Assembly: GCF_020037015.1 (NCBI RefSeq)
Contig: NZ_JAIQDE010000002.1
Location: 372,001 to 436,000, forward strand
DNA length: 64,000 nt
Reading direction: 5' to 3'
Source of the DNA: Corallococcus sp. AS-1-6
GTDB taxonomy: Bacteria > Myxococcota > Myxococcia > Myxococcales > Myxococcaceae
Below the pieces are notes generated by a model. That model was not told the origin of the DNA, made no database searches, and saw only the letters and a program-made list of their open reading frames with translations. Shown here one piece after another: positions 1-8,973 of the stretch (position 1 is the first letter of the stretch; each line of letters begins with the position of its first letter). Position numbers and translations under genes: made by a program.

Positions 1-947
1 CCCCAGGTGTGGCCCTCACCGGCCGGGCAACTGGACAGCGCGCCGTTGTCCACCGGGTCCACGCAGAACTGCACGTCGATGTCGAAGCCGGACGTGGGGA
101 CGTTGAGGATCTGGTCCAGCAGCGGCTCGCCCTGGAGCGTGTAGTTCTTGGGCACGCCGCCGCCCAGGATCCAGATGGCCAGCTTCCCGCTGCCGTGGTG
201 GCGGCAGTAGTGCTGCATGGCGGCCATGGAATAGACGTCGTCGTTGATGTCGAGTTCGAACTTGAACTCGTCGCCCAACAGGCGCTTGAGCTTCACGACG
301 TTGAGGAAGATGGAGCCGTCCTGCACCGCGCCCACCCAGATGGGCACGCCGTGCTTGTAGCAGGTGGACAGCAGCGACGGCTGCTTCACGCCCAGTTGCT
401 TCTCGATGCCATGGATGGCCTTGCCCAGGAGGTAGTGGAACTCCGGGGTGGTCATCTTCCGCTGGAACTGCGGCTGCCGGAGGATGGCGGAGAAGAGGCG
501 GTCGGTGTCGAGCAGCGCCTCCTCCCAGAAGCCCAGGTCGTAGATGCGGATGATGCGCGCCAGGCGGTACTGGAGGTCACCCGCGTTGGGGTTCACCTCG
601 CGGATGCCGTGGCCGATGATGCGGTGGGCGTCGTGGTAGAGGTTGGCGCCCGTGGTGGTGATGGCGGAGATGATGCCCTTCTCCACCAGCGGGATGATGC
701 AGGACTGGTGCAGGCCCGCGGGCGTCATGGCGCCCGACAGCGTGAGGAAGATGGACGCGTCCTGCTGCACGGACTGCTGCATCAGCTCGAACGCGGTGCG
801 CTCCTGCCGGCCCACGTAGGCGCTGAACGCGTGCGCGAGCAGCTCCGCCGGCTTCTCCTTGCCGGTGATGGGGCGCGGATCCGCCTTGCGCGCGTTCGCG
901 TAGGCGGCGCGAAGGGTGGACTTCTTCGGGGTCGGGGTCTTGGCCAT
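1..947 (-). CDS. Deoxyhypusine synthase family protein (partial, C-terminus cut by window edge)
   Basis: Reading the minus strand from an ATG at 947 gives 315 complete codons open to the left edge. The protein begins MAKTPTPKKSTLRAAYANAR and contains IFLTLSGAMTPAGL, ISAITTTGANLYHD and VPIWVGAVQDGSIF, which match the NAD-binding core of the deoxyhypusine synthase (DHS)/homospermidine-synthase-like family. DHS moves an aminobutyl group from spermidine to a lysine of eIF5A. Most bacteria lack that target, and many bacterial homologues act on small polyamines. The last visible residues are GEGHTW followed by a split Gly codon, just where the family has its WGK catalytic lysine, so that residue lies outside the window. 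It is divergent from the PHP gene, with 204 bp between. The family is confident; the substrate is unknown. Confidence 0.85.
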   Translation of the reverse strand, partial: MAKTPTPKKSTLRAAYANARKADPRPITGKEKPAELLAHAFSAYVGRQERTAFELMQQSVQQDASIFLTLSGAMTPAGLHQSCIIPLVEKGIISAITTTGANLYHDAHRIIGHGIREVNPNAGDLQYRLARIIRIYDLGFWEEALLDTDRLFSAILRQPQFQRKMTTPEFHYLLGKAIHGIEKQLGVKQPSLLSTCYKHGVPIWVGAVQDGSIFLNVVKLKRLLGDEFKFELDINDDVYSMAAMQHYCRHHGSGKLAIWILGGGVPKNYTLQGEPLLDQILNVPTSGFDIDVQFCVDPVDNGALSSCPAGEGHTW

Positions 948-1151
948 GGCGCGGCGATCTAACACCGCCCGCCAGCCAAGGGGAGACCCGCCTTCAACCC
1001 CGCCCCTCCCCGAGCCGCCCCGAAGGGCCGCCACCGGACAGGAACAAACCGTCCGCCGTGCGGATTCACACAGGGCCCGCTCTTCCGGCCCCTTCCCATG
1101 GGGACATGGCGTAAGAGTGCCCGCCTCGCCGCCCCCGGAGGGTCCCCCGCC

Positions 1152-1982
1152 GTGATCGACCTGCATTCGCACACCACCGCCAGTGACGGCCAGTACCCGC
1201 CCTCGGAGCTGGTGGCCAGAGCCGCCGCCGCGGGCGTCACCGTCCTGGCCGTGACGGACCACGACACGGTGGCCGGGCTCCAGGAGGCGAAGGCGGCCGC
1301 CGCTGCGCACGGGGTGGAGCTGGTGCCCGGCATCGAGCTGTCCGCCTTCGTGTACGGCAAGGAGGCCCACATCCTGGGCCACTTCCTGCGCCCGGAGGAC
1401 CCGGACCTCGCGCGCTTCGCGGACCGGCTCCGCGACGAGCGCACGCACCGCATGGAGGCCATGGTGGCCCGCCTGCGCGAGCTGGGCTTCCCGGTGCGCA
1501 TGGAGCAGGTGCGCAAGGTGGCCGGGGACGCGCAACTGGGGCGTCCCCACCTGGCGCGGGTGCTGGTGGATCAGGGCTGGTGCATCGACGTGAAGGCCGC
1601 CTTCGACCGCTTCCTGGGCACGGGCCGCGCGGCGTGGGTGGAGCGCTTCAAGCTGGACGGCGCGGAGGCCATCCGGCTCATCCGCAACGCAGGGGGCACC
1701 GCGACGCTCGCCCACCCCGGCTCCTCCAAGATGGAGCGCCCGGAAATCCAAGCGCTGGCGAAGGCGGGCCTCTCCGGCCTGGAGGTCCTCAGCGTGGACC
1801 ACAACCCCGCGGTGCGGCAGAAGTACCTGGGGCTCGCGGCGGAGCTCGACCTGGTGCCCACCTTCGGCAGCGACTTCCACGGCGAGGCGGTGGCGCCCGA
1901 CCACCGGCTGGGCGTCGCGGCCATGCCCCCGGAGCTGTTCCAGAAGCTGCGCGCCCGCGCGCCGTCGTCCCGGCCCGTCTGA
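1152..1982 (+). CDS. PHP domain phosphoesterase, YciV/RNase AM-like
   Basis: This 276-aa protein starts VIDLHSHTTASDG, the first metal-binding motif of the PHP (polymerase and histidinol phosphatase) fold. VTDHDT follows near residue 37, LAHPGSSKM near residue 190 and FGSDFHG near residue 240, so all PHP metal motifs are present. COG0613 relatives are 3',5'-nucleotide bisphosphate phosphatases or 5'-3' exonucleases on short RNA (E. coli YciV/RNase AM), so a soluble cytoplasmic role in nucleotide or RNA turnover is likely. The GTG start is chosen because GGAGGG lies 9 nt upstream and PHP proteins begin at this motif. An in-frame ATG at 1098 would add 18 residues that match nothing. The stop lies 1 nt from the stop of the convergent chemoreceptor gene. 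Confidence 0.85.
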   Translation: MIDLHSHTTASDGQYPPSELVARAAAAGVTVLAVTDHDTVAGLQEAKAAAAAHGVELVPGIELSAFVYGKEAHILGHFLRPEDPDLARFADRLRDERTHRMEAMVARLRELGFPVRMEQVRKVAGDAQLGRPHLARVLVDQGWCIDVKAAFDRFLGTGRAAWVERFKLDGAEAIRLIRNAGGTATLAHPGSSKMERPEIQALAKAGLSGLEVLSVDHNPAVRQKYLGLAAELDLVPTFGSDFHGEAVAPDHRLGVAAMPPELFQKLRARAPSSRPV

Positions 1983-1983
1983 C

Positions 1984-3525
1984 TCAGGGGCGCGGCTGGG
2001 CCTTGAAGCGGCTCGTCACGGCGGTGAGCCCCTCCGCCACGGCCTGCAGGTCCTGGGCGATGCGCGTGGTGCGCCCGGTGGCGTCCACGCCCTGCTTCAC
2101 CAGGTCCGCCACGTTGCGCGCGCCCTGCACGGCCTGCTCGCTGGACTGACGCTGCTGGCGGGTGGCGATGGTGATCTGCCGCGCCGCCTCGCTGGTGCCG
2201 CGCGCCAGCTCCACGATGCGCAGGAAGACGGCGGAGGCCTGCTCGGCCACCTCCACGCCCCGGTCGCTCGTCGCCATGCCCACGCGGGCCTTGGACGCGG
2301 CCTCCTCGCCGGAGTCCTGCACCTTCTCCACGATGCGGGCGATGTCGCGCGCGGACACGGACACGTTCTCCGCCAGCTTGCGCATCTCCGCGGCCACCAG
2401 CGAGAAGCCCCGGCCCACGTCGCCCGCCTTGGTGCCCTCCAGCGCCGCGTTGAGCGCCAAAAGGTCGCTGCGCTCCGCCACCTGGTTGATGACCTGGGCG
2501 ATCTTGGAGACCTGCTGCAGGTCCTTGTTCAGCCCCACGATGGCGTCCGCCACGCCCTTGGACTCCGTGCGGATGTCGTTGATGCCGCCCACCACCTGCG
2601 CCACCACGGCCATGGCCTCCGCGACCGCGTCATGGGTGCGCCGCGCGCTGGACTCCACCACCTCCGTGGACGAGGAGATCTGCTCGGCGGTGCGGGAGAG
2701 CTCCTCGAACGTGGCGGCGATCTGCTGCGCGTACGCGGCCTGCTGGCTGATGACGTGCTCCTGATCCGCGGAGGCGCCCATGAGGCCGCGCGACGCGCTG
2801 GACAGTTGCTCGGTGCGCGTGACGAGCTCCATCACCGTGGAGCGCAGCGTGCCCAGCATCTCGTTGAAGGAGGTGGCCATCTGCCGCACCTCGCCGGCGG
2901 CGGACACGTCCAGCTCACCCCGGAACACGTCCCCCCGGGCCACCTCCCGCGCCACCTGCGTGACGCGCGACACGGGGTCCGCGATGGCGCGGCTGATGAT
3001 GACGGCGAGCCCCAGGCCGAGCACCGCGGCGCCCAGGTAGCCCATGAGCGAATAGCCCTCCGTCGCCGCCAGCGCCGCCTTCACCTCGTGGGTGCCGAAG
3101 CCCGCGCGGTACACGCGGCCGTCGCTCTCGCAGCGCACCACGACCTGCTCCGAGCCACGCGCCACCGTGCACGTCCCCGGCTGGGGCTCCTTTGGCTCGG
3201 GGGTGCCTTCCGGCACCTGGCCGCGCAGGGCCACCACGGCGCCGTTCCGGGTCAGCTCCTGGAACGTCAGCGTGAAGCCGCCGGACTCCACCTGCTTGAA
3301 GACCTCGTCGCGCCGCGCGCGGGCGTCCGGCGCGGTCTCCGGCAGCGCGAGCGAGGGGTGCCGCACCACCAGCGTCCCCAGCGTCATGGCCCTGCCGGCC
3401 AGCACCTCCAGGCCCGCCGCCTTCTGCCGCGCGGGGAAGTACACCCCGGTGAAGAACACCACCGCGAGGCACGGGAGCAGCACCGCGATCGCCACCTGCA
3501 TCCGCAAGGTCAGCCGGCCCCACAT
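1984..3525 (-). CDS. Methyl-accepting chemotaxis protein (HAMP plus MCP signalling domain)
   Basis: This is a 513-aa transducer. A membrane segment near residues 10-30 is followed by a short periplasmic region of about 120 residues, a second membrane segment around 160-180 (YLGAAVLGLGLAVIIS), a HAMP domain starting ADPVSRVTQVAREVARGD, and a long coiled-coil signalling domain. The hairpin tip is LLALNAALEGTKAGDVGRGF. The canonical bacterial tip reads EAARAGE...GRGF, so this variant (EGTKAGD) belongs to a divergent MCP-like group and may couple to a particular CheA/CheW. No chemotaxis gene is adjacent; the operon near 60-64 kb is on the same strand but far away. The sensory region has no domain I recognise. 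Confidence 0.9.
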   Translation of the reverse strand: MWGRLTLRMQVAIAVLLPCLAVVFFTGVYFPARQKAAGLEVLAGRAMTLGTLVVRHPSLALPETAPDARARRDEVFKQVESGGFTLTFQELTRNGAVVALRGQVPEGTPEPKEPQPGTCTVARGSEQVVVRCESDGRVYRAGFGTHEVKAALAATEGYSLMGYLGAAVLGLGLAVIISRAIADPVSRVTQVAREVARGDVFRGELDVSAAGEVRQMATSFNEMLGTLRSTVMELVTRTEQLSSASRGLMGASADQEHVISQQAAYAQQIAATFEELSRTAEQISSSTEVVESSARRTHDAVAEAMAVVAQVVGGINDIRTESKGVADAIVGLNKDLQQVSKIAQVINQVAERSDLLALNAALEGTKAGDVGRGFSLVAAEMRKLAENVSVSARDIARIVEKVQDSGEEAASKARVGMATSDRGVEVAEQASAVFLRIVELARGTSEAARQITIATRQQRQSSEQAVQGARNVADLVKQGVDATGRTTRIAQDLQAVAEGLTAVTSRFKAQPRP

Positions 3526-3568
3526 GTCGACGACTCCCCAGGCGATGAGCGGAAGGACTACAGCCCGC

Positions 3569-3599
3569 TGACGCTAGGCGTGGGCTCCCCACAGCGTCA
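3569..3599. repeat. Inverted repeat upstream of the chemoreceptor gene
   Basis: Perfect 7-bp arms TGACGCT and AGCGTCA are separated by 17 nt, about 45-75 bp upstream of the MCP start codon. It could be an operator or a leader hairpin. The remainder of this 291-bp divergent gap, up to the nuoA promoter, shows nothing I can identify. Confidence 0.3.
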
Positions 3600-3777
3600 A
3601 ACCGGCCGCGGTCCAGGCCCGGCGGCGGGACGGCCCCGGGGCGCCCGCTGATCCACCGCCCGTCCGGGGGCAGGCGTCCGGGCGGCGTGGGGCACGGCGG
3701 AGCCGGGCGCCGGATGGGCCCGGCATTTCGGCCGTATTCTCAGGGGGTTGGCGCGCCCGGCGTGGGGGTGTTTCCCT

Positions 3778-3807
3778 TTGACACGACGCCAGCGGTGTCG
3801 TTAGGGT
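3778..3807 (+). promoter_or_regulatory. Candidate sigma-70 promoter of nuoAB
   Basis: A perfect -35 hexamer TTGACA (3778-3783) is followed after 18 nt by TAGGGT (3802-3807), which keeps the TA...T positions of the -10 element. Transcription would begin around 3813-3816, just before the nuoA ATG at 3817, so the mRNA would have almost no leader. No Shine-Dalgarno sequence is visible before that ATG. Confidence 0.55.
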
Positions 3808-3816
3808 CCGCGCCCG

Positions 3817-4185
3817 ATGACTACACCCCTTGCACCGTACCTGCCGCTGGCGGTGGTGCTCCTGCTGGCCGGCGTCCTCGGGATGATCATCCCCCAGGTC
3901 ACCACCCGGCTGGGCCCCAAGCGCCCGAGCAGCACCAAGTCGGCCCCCTTCGAAGCAGGCTCCGAGTCGAGCGGTCCCGCTCGCCAGCGCTTCGCCGTGA
4001 AGTTCTACGTCATCGCGCTGCTCTTCATCGTGTTCGACGTGGAAGCGGTGTTCCTGTACCCCTGGGCGGTGAACTTCCAGGCGCTCGGCTGGTTCGGCTA
4101 CGTGGAGATGCTGGTTTTCGCGTCGACCCTGGTCGTGGGCCTTATCTATGTCTGGAAGAAGGGCGCTCTCGACTGGGAGAGCTGA
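3817..4185 (+). CDS. nuoA: NADH-quinone oxidoreductase subunit A
   Basis: NuoA is a small membrane subunit of the proton-pumping arm of complex I. The 122-aa product has three hydrophobic segments (near 5-27, 65-85 and 92-115) and the family signatures KSAPFEAGSES and FDVEAVFLYPWA. The conserved acidic residues of FDVEA are present. The length is normal for the family. The gene is first in a two-gene unit with nuoB, 9 nt downstream. The start has no visible ribosome-binding site and sits almost on the predicted transcription start. Confidence 0.95.
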   Translation: MTTPLAPYLPLAVVLLLAGVLGMIIPQVTTRLGPKRPSSTKSAPFEAGSESSGPARQRFAVKFYVIALLFIVFDVEAVFLYPWAVNFQALGWFGYVEMLVFASTLVVGLIYVWKKGALDWES

Positions 4186-4194
4186 GACTACGCC

Positions 4195-4758
4195 ATGGCT
4201 GACACCGACATCGCGCCGATCATGACCACCCGCCGGGACGAAGCCATGGGCTTCTTCCAGAAGCTGGTGTCCAAGGGCCTGGGCTGGGCCCGCAAGTACT
4301 CGCTGTTCACCTACCCGTACGCCACCGCGTGCTGCGGCATGGAGTACATGTCCGTGGCCGCCAGCCGCCACGACATCTCGCGCTTCGGCGCGGAGTTCCC
4401 GCGCTTCTCGCCGCGCCAGGCGGACCTGCTGATGGTGGTGGGCACCATCAACCTGAAGCAGGCCCCCATCCTCAAGCGCGTCTACGAGCAGATGACCGAG
4501 CCCAAGTGGGTCGTGTCCTTCGGCGTGTGCGCGTCCTCCGGCGGCTTCTACGACAACTACGCGGTGCTCCAGGGCATCGACCGCATCATCCCGGTGGACG
4601 TCTACATCCCCGGCTGCCCGCCGCGTCCGGAGCAGGTGCTGGACGGCCTGATGCTGCTGCAGGACAAGATCGGCAACCAGGTGCACCGGCTGCGCGACCC
4701 CGGCCAGCCCAACGAGACCGCGGCGCACCACGACCGCATGCTCGCCGCCGGCAAGTAG
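4195..4758 (+). CDS. nuoB: NADH-quinone oxidoreductase subunit B
   Basis: NuoB carries cluster N2, the terminal [4Fe-4S] centre that reduces quinone, in the peripheral arm of complex I. The 187-aa protein has the paired cysteines of [11 protein letters not shown], the third cysteine in [13 protein letters not shown] and the fourth in [11 protein letters not shown], so all four ligands are present. The N-terminal stretch before the fold is about 20 residues. The gene follows nuoA and is followed by a terminator rather than by nuoC, so the usual nuoABCD order is broken here. Confidence 0.97.
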   Translation: MADTDIAPIMTTRRDEAMGFFQKLVSKGLGWARKYSLFTYPYATACCGMEYMSVAASRHDISRFGAEFPRFSPRQADLLMVVGTINLKQAPILKRVYEQMTEPKWVVSFGVCASSGGFYDNYAVLQGIDRIIPVDVYIPGCPPRPEQVLDGLMLLQDKIGNQVHRLRDPGQPNETAAHHDRMLAAGK

Positions 4759-4782
4759 TCACACCGCTTTCGCTGTCCCCCA

Positions 4783-4838
4783 CGGGCCCCGCGCCGCCTC
4801 TCTCTTGAAGAGGCAGGTGACGGGGCCCGAGGCGTTTT
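4783..4838 (+). terminator. Two-part hairpin terminator after nuoB
   Basis: Outer arms CGGGCCCCG (4783-4791) and CGGGGCCCG (4821-4829) enclose inner arms GCCTCT and AGAGGC. TTTT follows at 4835-4838. It lies between convergent nuoB and the thioesterase gene, so it may act in both directions. Confidence 0.65.
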
Positions 4839-4844
4839 CGCGGC

Positions 4845-5321
4845 CTACCAGCGGTGGTACGCGGGGTGCCCTTCCTTCACCGCGACGAAGGTGCCCCGGC
4901 AGGTGGCCGTGACCTTGCCGTTCTCCCCGGTGAGGGTGCCCTCCACGACGACGCGGTCGCCCTCGATGGACACGGGCTTCGCGGACAGGTGCACGGGCCC
5001 CATGGGCGTGGGGCGCTTGAGCACGATGGCGTAGTCGGCGGTGACGGTGCACGGCGGGGTGGCCGCGCCCTGCGCCTTCATCAGGTGGTACGCCGCCGTC
5101 CAGTTGCAGTGGCAGTCCAGCAGCGCGCCGATGATGCCGCCGTTGAGCACGCCCGGGAACGCCTGGTGGTGCTCCTCGGGCGTCCAGTCCGCGACGACGA
5201 GGTCACCCTCCACGCGGCTGCGGATGCGCAGCCCCTTGGGGTTGGCCGGGCCACACCCGAAGCAGGCGTTGTGGGGGGCGTACGTTTCCTGGAGGCCGCG
5301 AGTCGTTTCGGTCGTCGACAT
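4845..5321 (-). CDS. PaaI-family hotdog thioesterase
   Basis: This 158-aa protein begins [14 protein letters not shown] and contains [34 protein letters not shown] and a hotdog-fold C-terminal half (VHLSAKPVSIEGDRVVVEG). The central helix region GVLNGGIIGALLD corresponds to the HGG-type active-site helix of PaaI acyl-CoA thioesterases, here with NGG instead of HGG. It probably hydrolyses an acyl-CoA in the cytoplasm; the substrate cannot be read from sequence. The gene lies on the strand opposite to nuo, inside the break of the nuo cluster, and the upstream sulfatase-fold reading frame runs 119 bp into it. Confidence 0.8.
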   Translation of the reverse strand: MSTTETTRGLQETYAPHNACFGCGPANPKGLRIRSRVEGDLVVADWTPEEHHQAFPGVLNGGIIGALLDCHCNWTAAYHLMKAQGAATPPCTVTADYAIVLKRPTPMGPVHLSAKPVSIEGDRVVVEGTLTGENGKVTATCRGTFVAVKEGHPAYHRW

Positions 5322-7386
5322 GGCCGGCGACTCTACGTGAGGCGGCCTCCGGCGCGCGCTCCGTCGCGTCGTCCAGCCAGTCCGCCAGCGCTCGCGCGTC
5401 CGCCCCTTCACAGTCGCCCGTGCAGGTGCGGCGCACGGTGCCGTCGGCCTGCGGCCGGTCCACCACCCAGCGCTGGCCGTCGAAGGCGCCGGTGTCCTTC
5501 TCGCGCAGCACCGCCGTGCCCGCCTCGTCGCCCATCTCCACCACGCCGTCCGGGCGCAGGCGGTACGCGTCGAAGGTGCGCGGCGCGCCCGGCCAGTGGC
5601 CCGGGTCGAACACCTCCGGAACCACGTGCGTGTAGCCCGTCTCCGCGTACAGCGGCGTGAGCGGACGCCCCTCGCCGCGCAAGAGCGGCCCGAGCGACGC
5701 CCCGTCCGACTCCGGCAGCGCGGACAGGCCGGACAGCTCCAGCAACGTGGGGCCCACGTCCACCAGCCGGGCCAGGTCATCCACCTGCGCGGGGCCCGCG
5801 CCACGTCCGCCGGGCAGCTTCACCGCGAGCAGGATGCGGTTCTCCTCCTCACCCAGCCGGGCGCCGTGCACGGACGTCGCGCCCGCCAGGTCCGGCCGGT
5901 CCGCGTGGAAGCTCTCGCCGTGGTCGGACATCAGCACGATGAGCGCGTCGTCGTAGCGCCCGGAGGCCCGGAGCGCGTCCAGCAGCGTCCCCACCTGCGC
6001 GTCCGCCTGCGCGAGCAGCTCGTCGTAGAGCCCCTCCGCGCCCGCGCGGTTCCACGCCCCCTTCGCCCCCGGCGTCACCGGCGCGAAGTGCATGCGCAGC
6101 CGGCGCTCCAGCGGCTCGGAGGAGGACACGTAGCGGCGGTAGAACGGGTACACCGGGTCGCCCGGGAAGTGCGCCGCCGTGGCGTGGAAGGCGAAGAGCA
6201 GCGGTCCCTCCCCTGCTTCCGCCACCAGCCCGTCCGACAGCCGCCGGGCATAGCCCATGGGGTCGTGGATGCCGGCCAGCGCGCGGTTGTCGATGAACTC
6301 GGGCACCCACGCGGCGCCGGCCGGGTTGTCCGCGAACAGGCCCAGCGCCCGGTAGCGCAGCTTCTCCAGCGCGAAGTTGATGGCGCCGCGAGGAGGCTGC
6401 CAGCGCGTGGCGAAGCCGGAGGCCGGGCCCTCGAAGTGGAAGCGCGAGCAGTCCGTGGCGAACACCGTGCGCCACCCGGCCTCCGCGAAGCGCTGCGCGA
6501 AGGTGGGCGCCAGCACGAGCCGCGCGTCGGGCGTCAGCGGGTAGCGCACGCCCGTGCGGTACGGCCAGCGCGCGGTGAGCAGCGAGCGCCACGCGGGCTC
6601 CGTCTGCGCCACCGGCGTGTAGGCCCGGGTGAAGAGCGTGGCGTCCTGGAGGAAGCGCTCCACCTGGGGCGCGACCCCGTGCCCCGTCGCGCCCAGCCGG
6701 TCCGGCCGGAACGCGTCGATGCCGATGAGCACCACCAGCGGCCGCCGCACGGAAGGCTCCACGCGGCGCACCGTCAGCGCCACCGCCAGCACCCCCACGA
6801 CACCCGCCACCACCGCCCACGCGGTGCGCTCCGCCCGGAGGGCCGTTGGATCGCCAGCGGCCACGGACCGCCGCAGGCCCCGCGCGCCGCGCCACGCCAG
6901 CACGGCCAGATGGGCCGCCACCCACGCCCCGGCCGCCGCCCGCGCCTGCCACGGCTCCCCGTGATCCACCAGCCACGCCAGCACCGGCCGCGCCGCCGGC
7001 AGGTCGTCAAAGAGCGCGGGCCTCGCGAGCGCCCGGTCCCAGGCCCAGAACAGCAGCAGCCCCAGCCAGTGCGGCACCATCACCGCCAGCGCCACCCACC
7101 CACCCCGCCGCGTCCAGGCACGGGCCAGCACCGCCGCGGCGAGCCCCAGCAGACCGCCCGCCACCATGTACACGGAGGCCACGCGCAGGATGACGCCGGG
7201 CAGCAGGGGCCGGACGGCCGCCGCCAGCGCCGCGTAGGGGCCGTCCAGCGGGATGTCCACGCCCACCACGCCCGCCTTGAGCAGCCAGACCGTCTCGGCG
7301 GCGAAGAGCAGCAGTCCCAGCAGGGCGCCTAGGGCCAGACGCCCCGAAACGGCACGGAGGAAGGAGGCGACGGACCGCACGGACAT
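5203..7386 (-). CDS. Membrane-anchored sulfatase-fold (alkaline phosphatase superfamily) enzyme
   Basis: The protein (727 aa from ATG 7386) has several N-terminal membrane helices and a catalytic domain opening with [18 protein letters not shown], the first metal site. [10 protein letters not shown] is the second metal site. The place of the sulfatase CxPxR motif reads [20 protein letters not shown], so the Cys or Ser that becomes formylglycine is replaced by Thr. A Thr nucleophile is typical of phosphoglycerol and phosphoethanolamine transferases such as LTA synthase, so a transferase or phosphodiesterase acting on the envelope is more likely than a sulfatase. A TTG at 7425 would add 13 residues and is less convincing. 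The last 40 or so codons overlap the thioesterase gene and look non-coding in character. Confidence 0.75.
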   Translation of the reverse strand: MSVRSVASFLRAVSGRLALGALLGLLLFAAETVWLLKAGVVGVDIPLDGPYAALAAAVRPLLPGVILRVASVYMVAGGLLGLAAAVLARAWTRRGGWVALAVMVPHWLGLLLFWAWDRALARPALFDDLPAARPVLAWLVDHGEPWQARAAAGAWVAAHLAVLAWRGARGLRRSVAAGDPTALRAERTAWAVVAGVVGVLAVALTVRRVEPSVRRPLVVLIGIDAFRPDRLGATGHGVAPQVERFLQDATLFTRAYTPVAQTEPAWRSLLTARWPYRTGVRYPLTPDARLVLAPTFAQRFAEAGWRTVFATDCSRFHFEGPASGFATRWQPPRGAINFALEKLRYRALGLFADNPAGAAWVPEFIDNRALAGIHDPMGYARRLSDGLVAEAGEGPLLFAFHATAAHFPGDPVYPFYRRYVSSSEPLERRLRMHFAPVTPGAKGAWNRAGAEGLYDELLAQADAQVGTLLDALRASGRYDDALIVLMSDHGESFHADRPDLAGATSVHGARLGEEENRILLAVKLPGGRGAGPAQVDDLARLVDVGPTLLELSGLSALPESDGASLGPLLRGEGRPLTPLYAETGYTHVVPEVFDPGHWPGAPRTFDAYRLRPDGVVEMGDEAGTAVLREKDTGAFDGQRWVVDRPQADGTVRRTCTGDCEGADARALADWLDDATERAPEAASRRVAGHVDDRNDSRPPGNVRPPQRLLRVWPGQPQGAAHPQPRGG

Positions 7387-7543
7387 GCCCCCAGCCTCTA
7401 CTCCGTCCCGGCGTTCTTGCGCCAACTCTGTGTTCTACCGGGCTTTCGGGGTGCCCTTGACGTGCATGGCACACACTGACGGTGCAAGATGGCGCCTTCA
7501 CTGTTTCCAACCGACGCCCTCCTCGGCCCGGGGGGCACCGACC

Positions 7544-8818
7544 ATGACATCCAGCGTCACGCCCAGCGACAGCCTGCAGGAGTCCGTCCGGCGCGCGCTC
7601 GACATGGAACGGCAGTCCAATGGACGGCACCTGGCGTGGGTCCGGCTGGGCGCGGTGGGCGCGCTGTTCTCCATGGCCGTGTACCTGGGCCGCGCGCGCG
7701 AGCTGCACGACTGGGACGTCTACCTGGCGCCCTTCGCGCTGTACCTGGTGTGCACCACCGTCGTGGCCGTGGCGGTGACGGCCTCCGCGCGCATCGCCCG
7801 CTGGGCGTCGCTGTCCGTCGCGTTCGTGGACGTGCCCGCCGTGTACTGGCTGCAGCACCTGGCGCTGCCGGTGTCGCCCTCGCCGGGCGGCGTGGCCGGC
7901 TTCACGCTGGGCATCTTCGCGGCGCTGGTGCTGCTGTCCGCGCTGAGCCTGCGGCGGCCCGTCACCCTGCTCGTCACGGTCATCGCCATCCTCGCGGAGG
8001 TGGAGCTCCAGCGGCAGGCCTCCATCGGCGGGGGCGCGCAGGTGGCCGCCGCCGTGATGCTGGCCATGACGGCCGCGGGCGCCTCGCGGCTCCTCCAGCG
8101 CATCCGCCTGCTGTCCGCCGCGGTCACCCAGGAGGAGCTCCAGCGCGCCCGCCTGGGGCGCTACTTCTCCCCCGCCGTCGCCGAGCGCCTCCAAAACCGC
8201 GACTCCCCCACCCCGGAGCTGCGCGAGGTGTCCGTCCTCTTCGCGGACGTGCGCGACTTCACCGCCCTGAGCGAACGGCTGCCCCCCGAGCAGGTGGTCA
8301 CCATCCTCAACGAGTACTACGGCCGCATGGTGGAGGTGGTGTTCCGCCACGGCGGGACGCTCGACAAGTTCATCGGGGACGCACTCATGGTGTACTTCGG
8401 CGCCCCGCTGCCGGACGCCCACCACGCCCGGAGCGCCACCCGGTGCGCGCTGGACATGGTGCGCGAGTTGGAGGCCGTCAACGCCGAGCGCGCCGCCCGG
8501 GGTGAGCCCGGCCTGCGCATGGGGGTGGGCGTGCACTCCGGGCCGGTGGTGCTGGGCAACATCGGCTCGCCGTTCCGGCGCCTGGAGTACACGGCCATCG
8601 GCGACACGGTGAACCTGGCCAACCGCATCGAGCGGCTGACCAAGGGCTTCGGGGTGCCGGTGCTCGTCTCCCAGGCGACCCGCGAGCGGGCGGGTGACGC
8701 CTTCCGCTGGGCCCCCGCCCCCACCGCGCTCGTGCCCGGCAAGAGCCAGCCGGTGGTGACCTTCATCCCCCAGCCCTCCGAGGACGCCCCGGGGCTGGGC
8801 CCGGACGTGGCGGCCTGA
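7544..8818 (+). CDS. Membrane class III adenylate cyclase
   Basis: This 424-aa protein has about six N-terminal membrane helices (residues 33-185) and a C-terminal class III cyclase domain (about 225-410). The metal aspartates are in LFADVRDFT (D235) and KFIGDALM (D279), the substrate-binding lysine is K275, and the position that selects the base is T350 in [14 protein letters not shown] supplies the transition-state Asn357 and Arg361. The set is complete, so active cAMP synthesis is expected. The membrane part resembles a MASE-type sensor without a named ligand. The ATG start is followed by TSSVTPSD; an upstream in-frame ATG (7469) seems less likely. It lies alone in the nuoB-nuoC interval, divergent from the sulfatase-fold gene. 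Confidence 0.88.
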   Translation: MTSSVTPSDSLQESVRRALDMERQSNGRHLAWVRLGAVGALFSMAVYLGRARELHDWDVYLAPFALYLVCTTVVAVAVTASARIARWASLSVAFVDVPAVYWLQHLALPVSPSPGGVAGFTLGIFAALVLLSALSLRRPVTLLVTVIAILAEVELQRQASIGGGAQVAAAVMLAMTAAGASRLLQRIRLLSAAVTQEELQRARLGRYFSPAVAERLQNRDSPTPELREVSVLFADVRDFTALSERLPPEQVVTILNEYYGRMVEVVFRHGGTLDKFIGDALMVYFGAPLPDAHHARSATRCALDMVRELEAVNAERAARGEPGLRMGVGVHSGPVVLGNIGSPFRRLEYTAIGDTVNLANRIERLTKGFGVPVLVSQATRERAGDAFRWAPAPTALVPGKSQPVVTFIPQPSEDAPGLGPDVAA

Positions 8819-8908
8819 GCCTTCCCCCTCGCGCCCAGGCAGGCAGGGGGTGGATCGCGACGCGGGCTACTGGACCACCTAAGTGGCCTACACGGCTGAG
8901 GGTTTACG

Positions 8909-8938
8909 TTGACGCCCCCCGCGAACGGTCCTTATAAA
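8909..8938 (+). promoter_or_regulatory. Sigma-70 promoter of nuoCDGHI
   Basis: TTGACG (8909-8914) and TATAAA (8933-8938) are separated by 18 nt, a near-consensus pair that is striking in DNA this GC-rich. The predicted start is near 8945, about 30 nt before the nuoC start codon. It shows that the second nuo block is transcribed on its own. Confidence 0.7.
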
Positions 8939-8973
8939 GCCGCGGTTTCCTCTGTCGTAGATCGAGGCCCCCC

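Noticed and set aside
7457-7490. TTGACG upstream of the first adenylate cyclase as a promoter
   Set aside because: No -10 element occurs at 16-18 bp spacing; the nearest candidate is 22 bp away.
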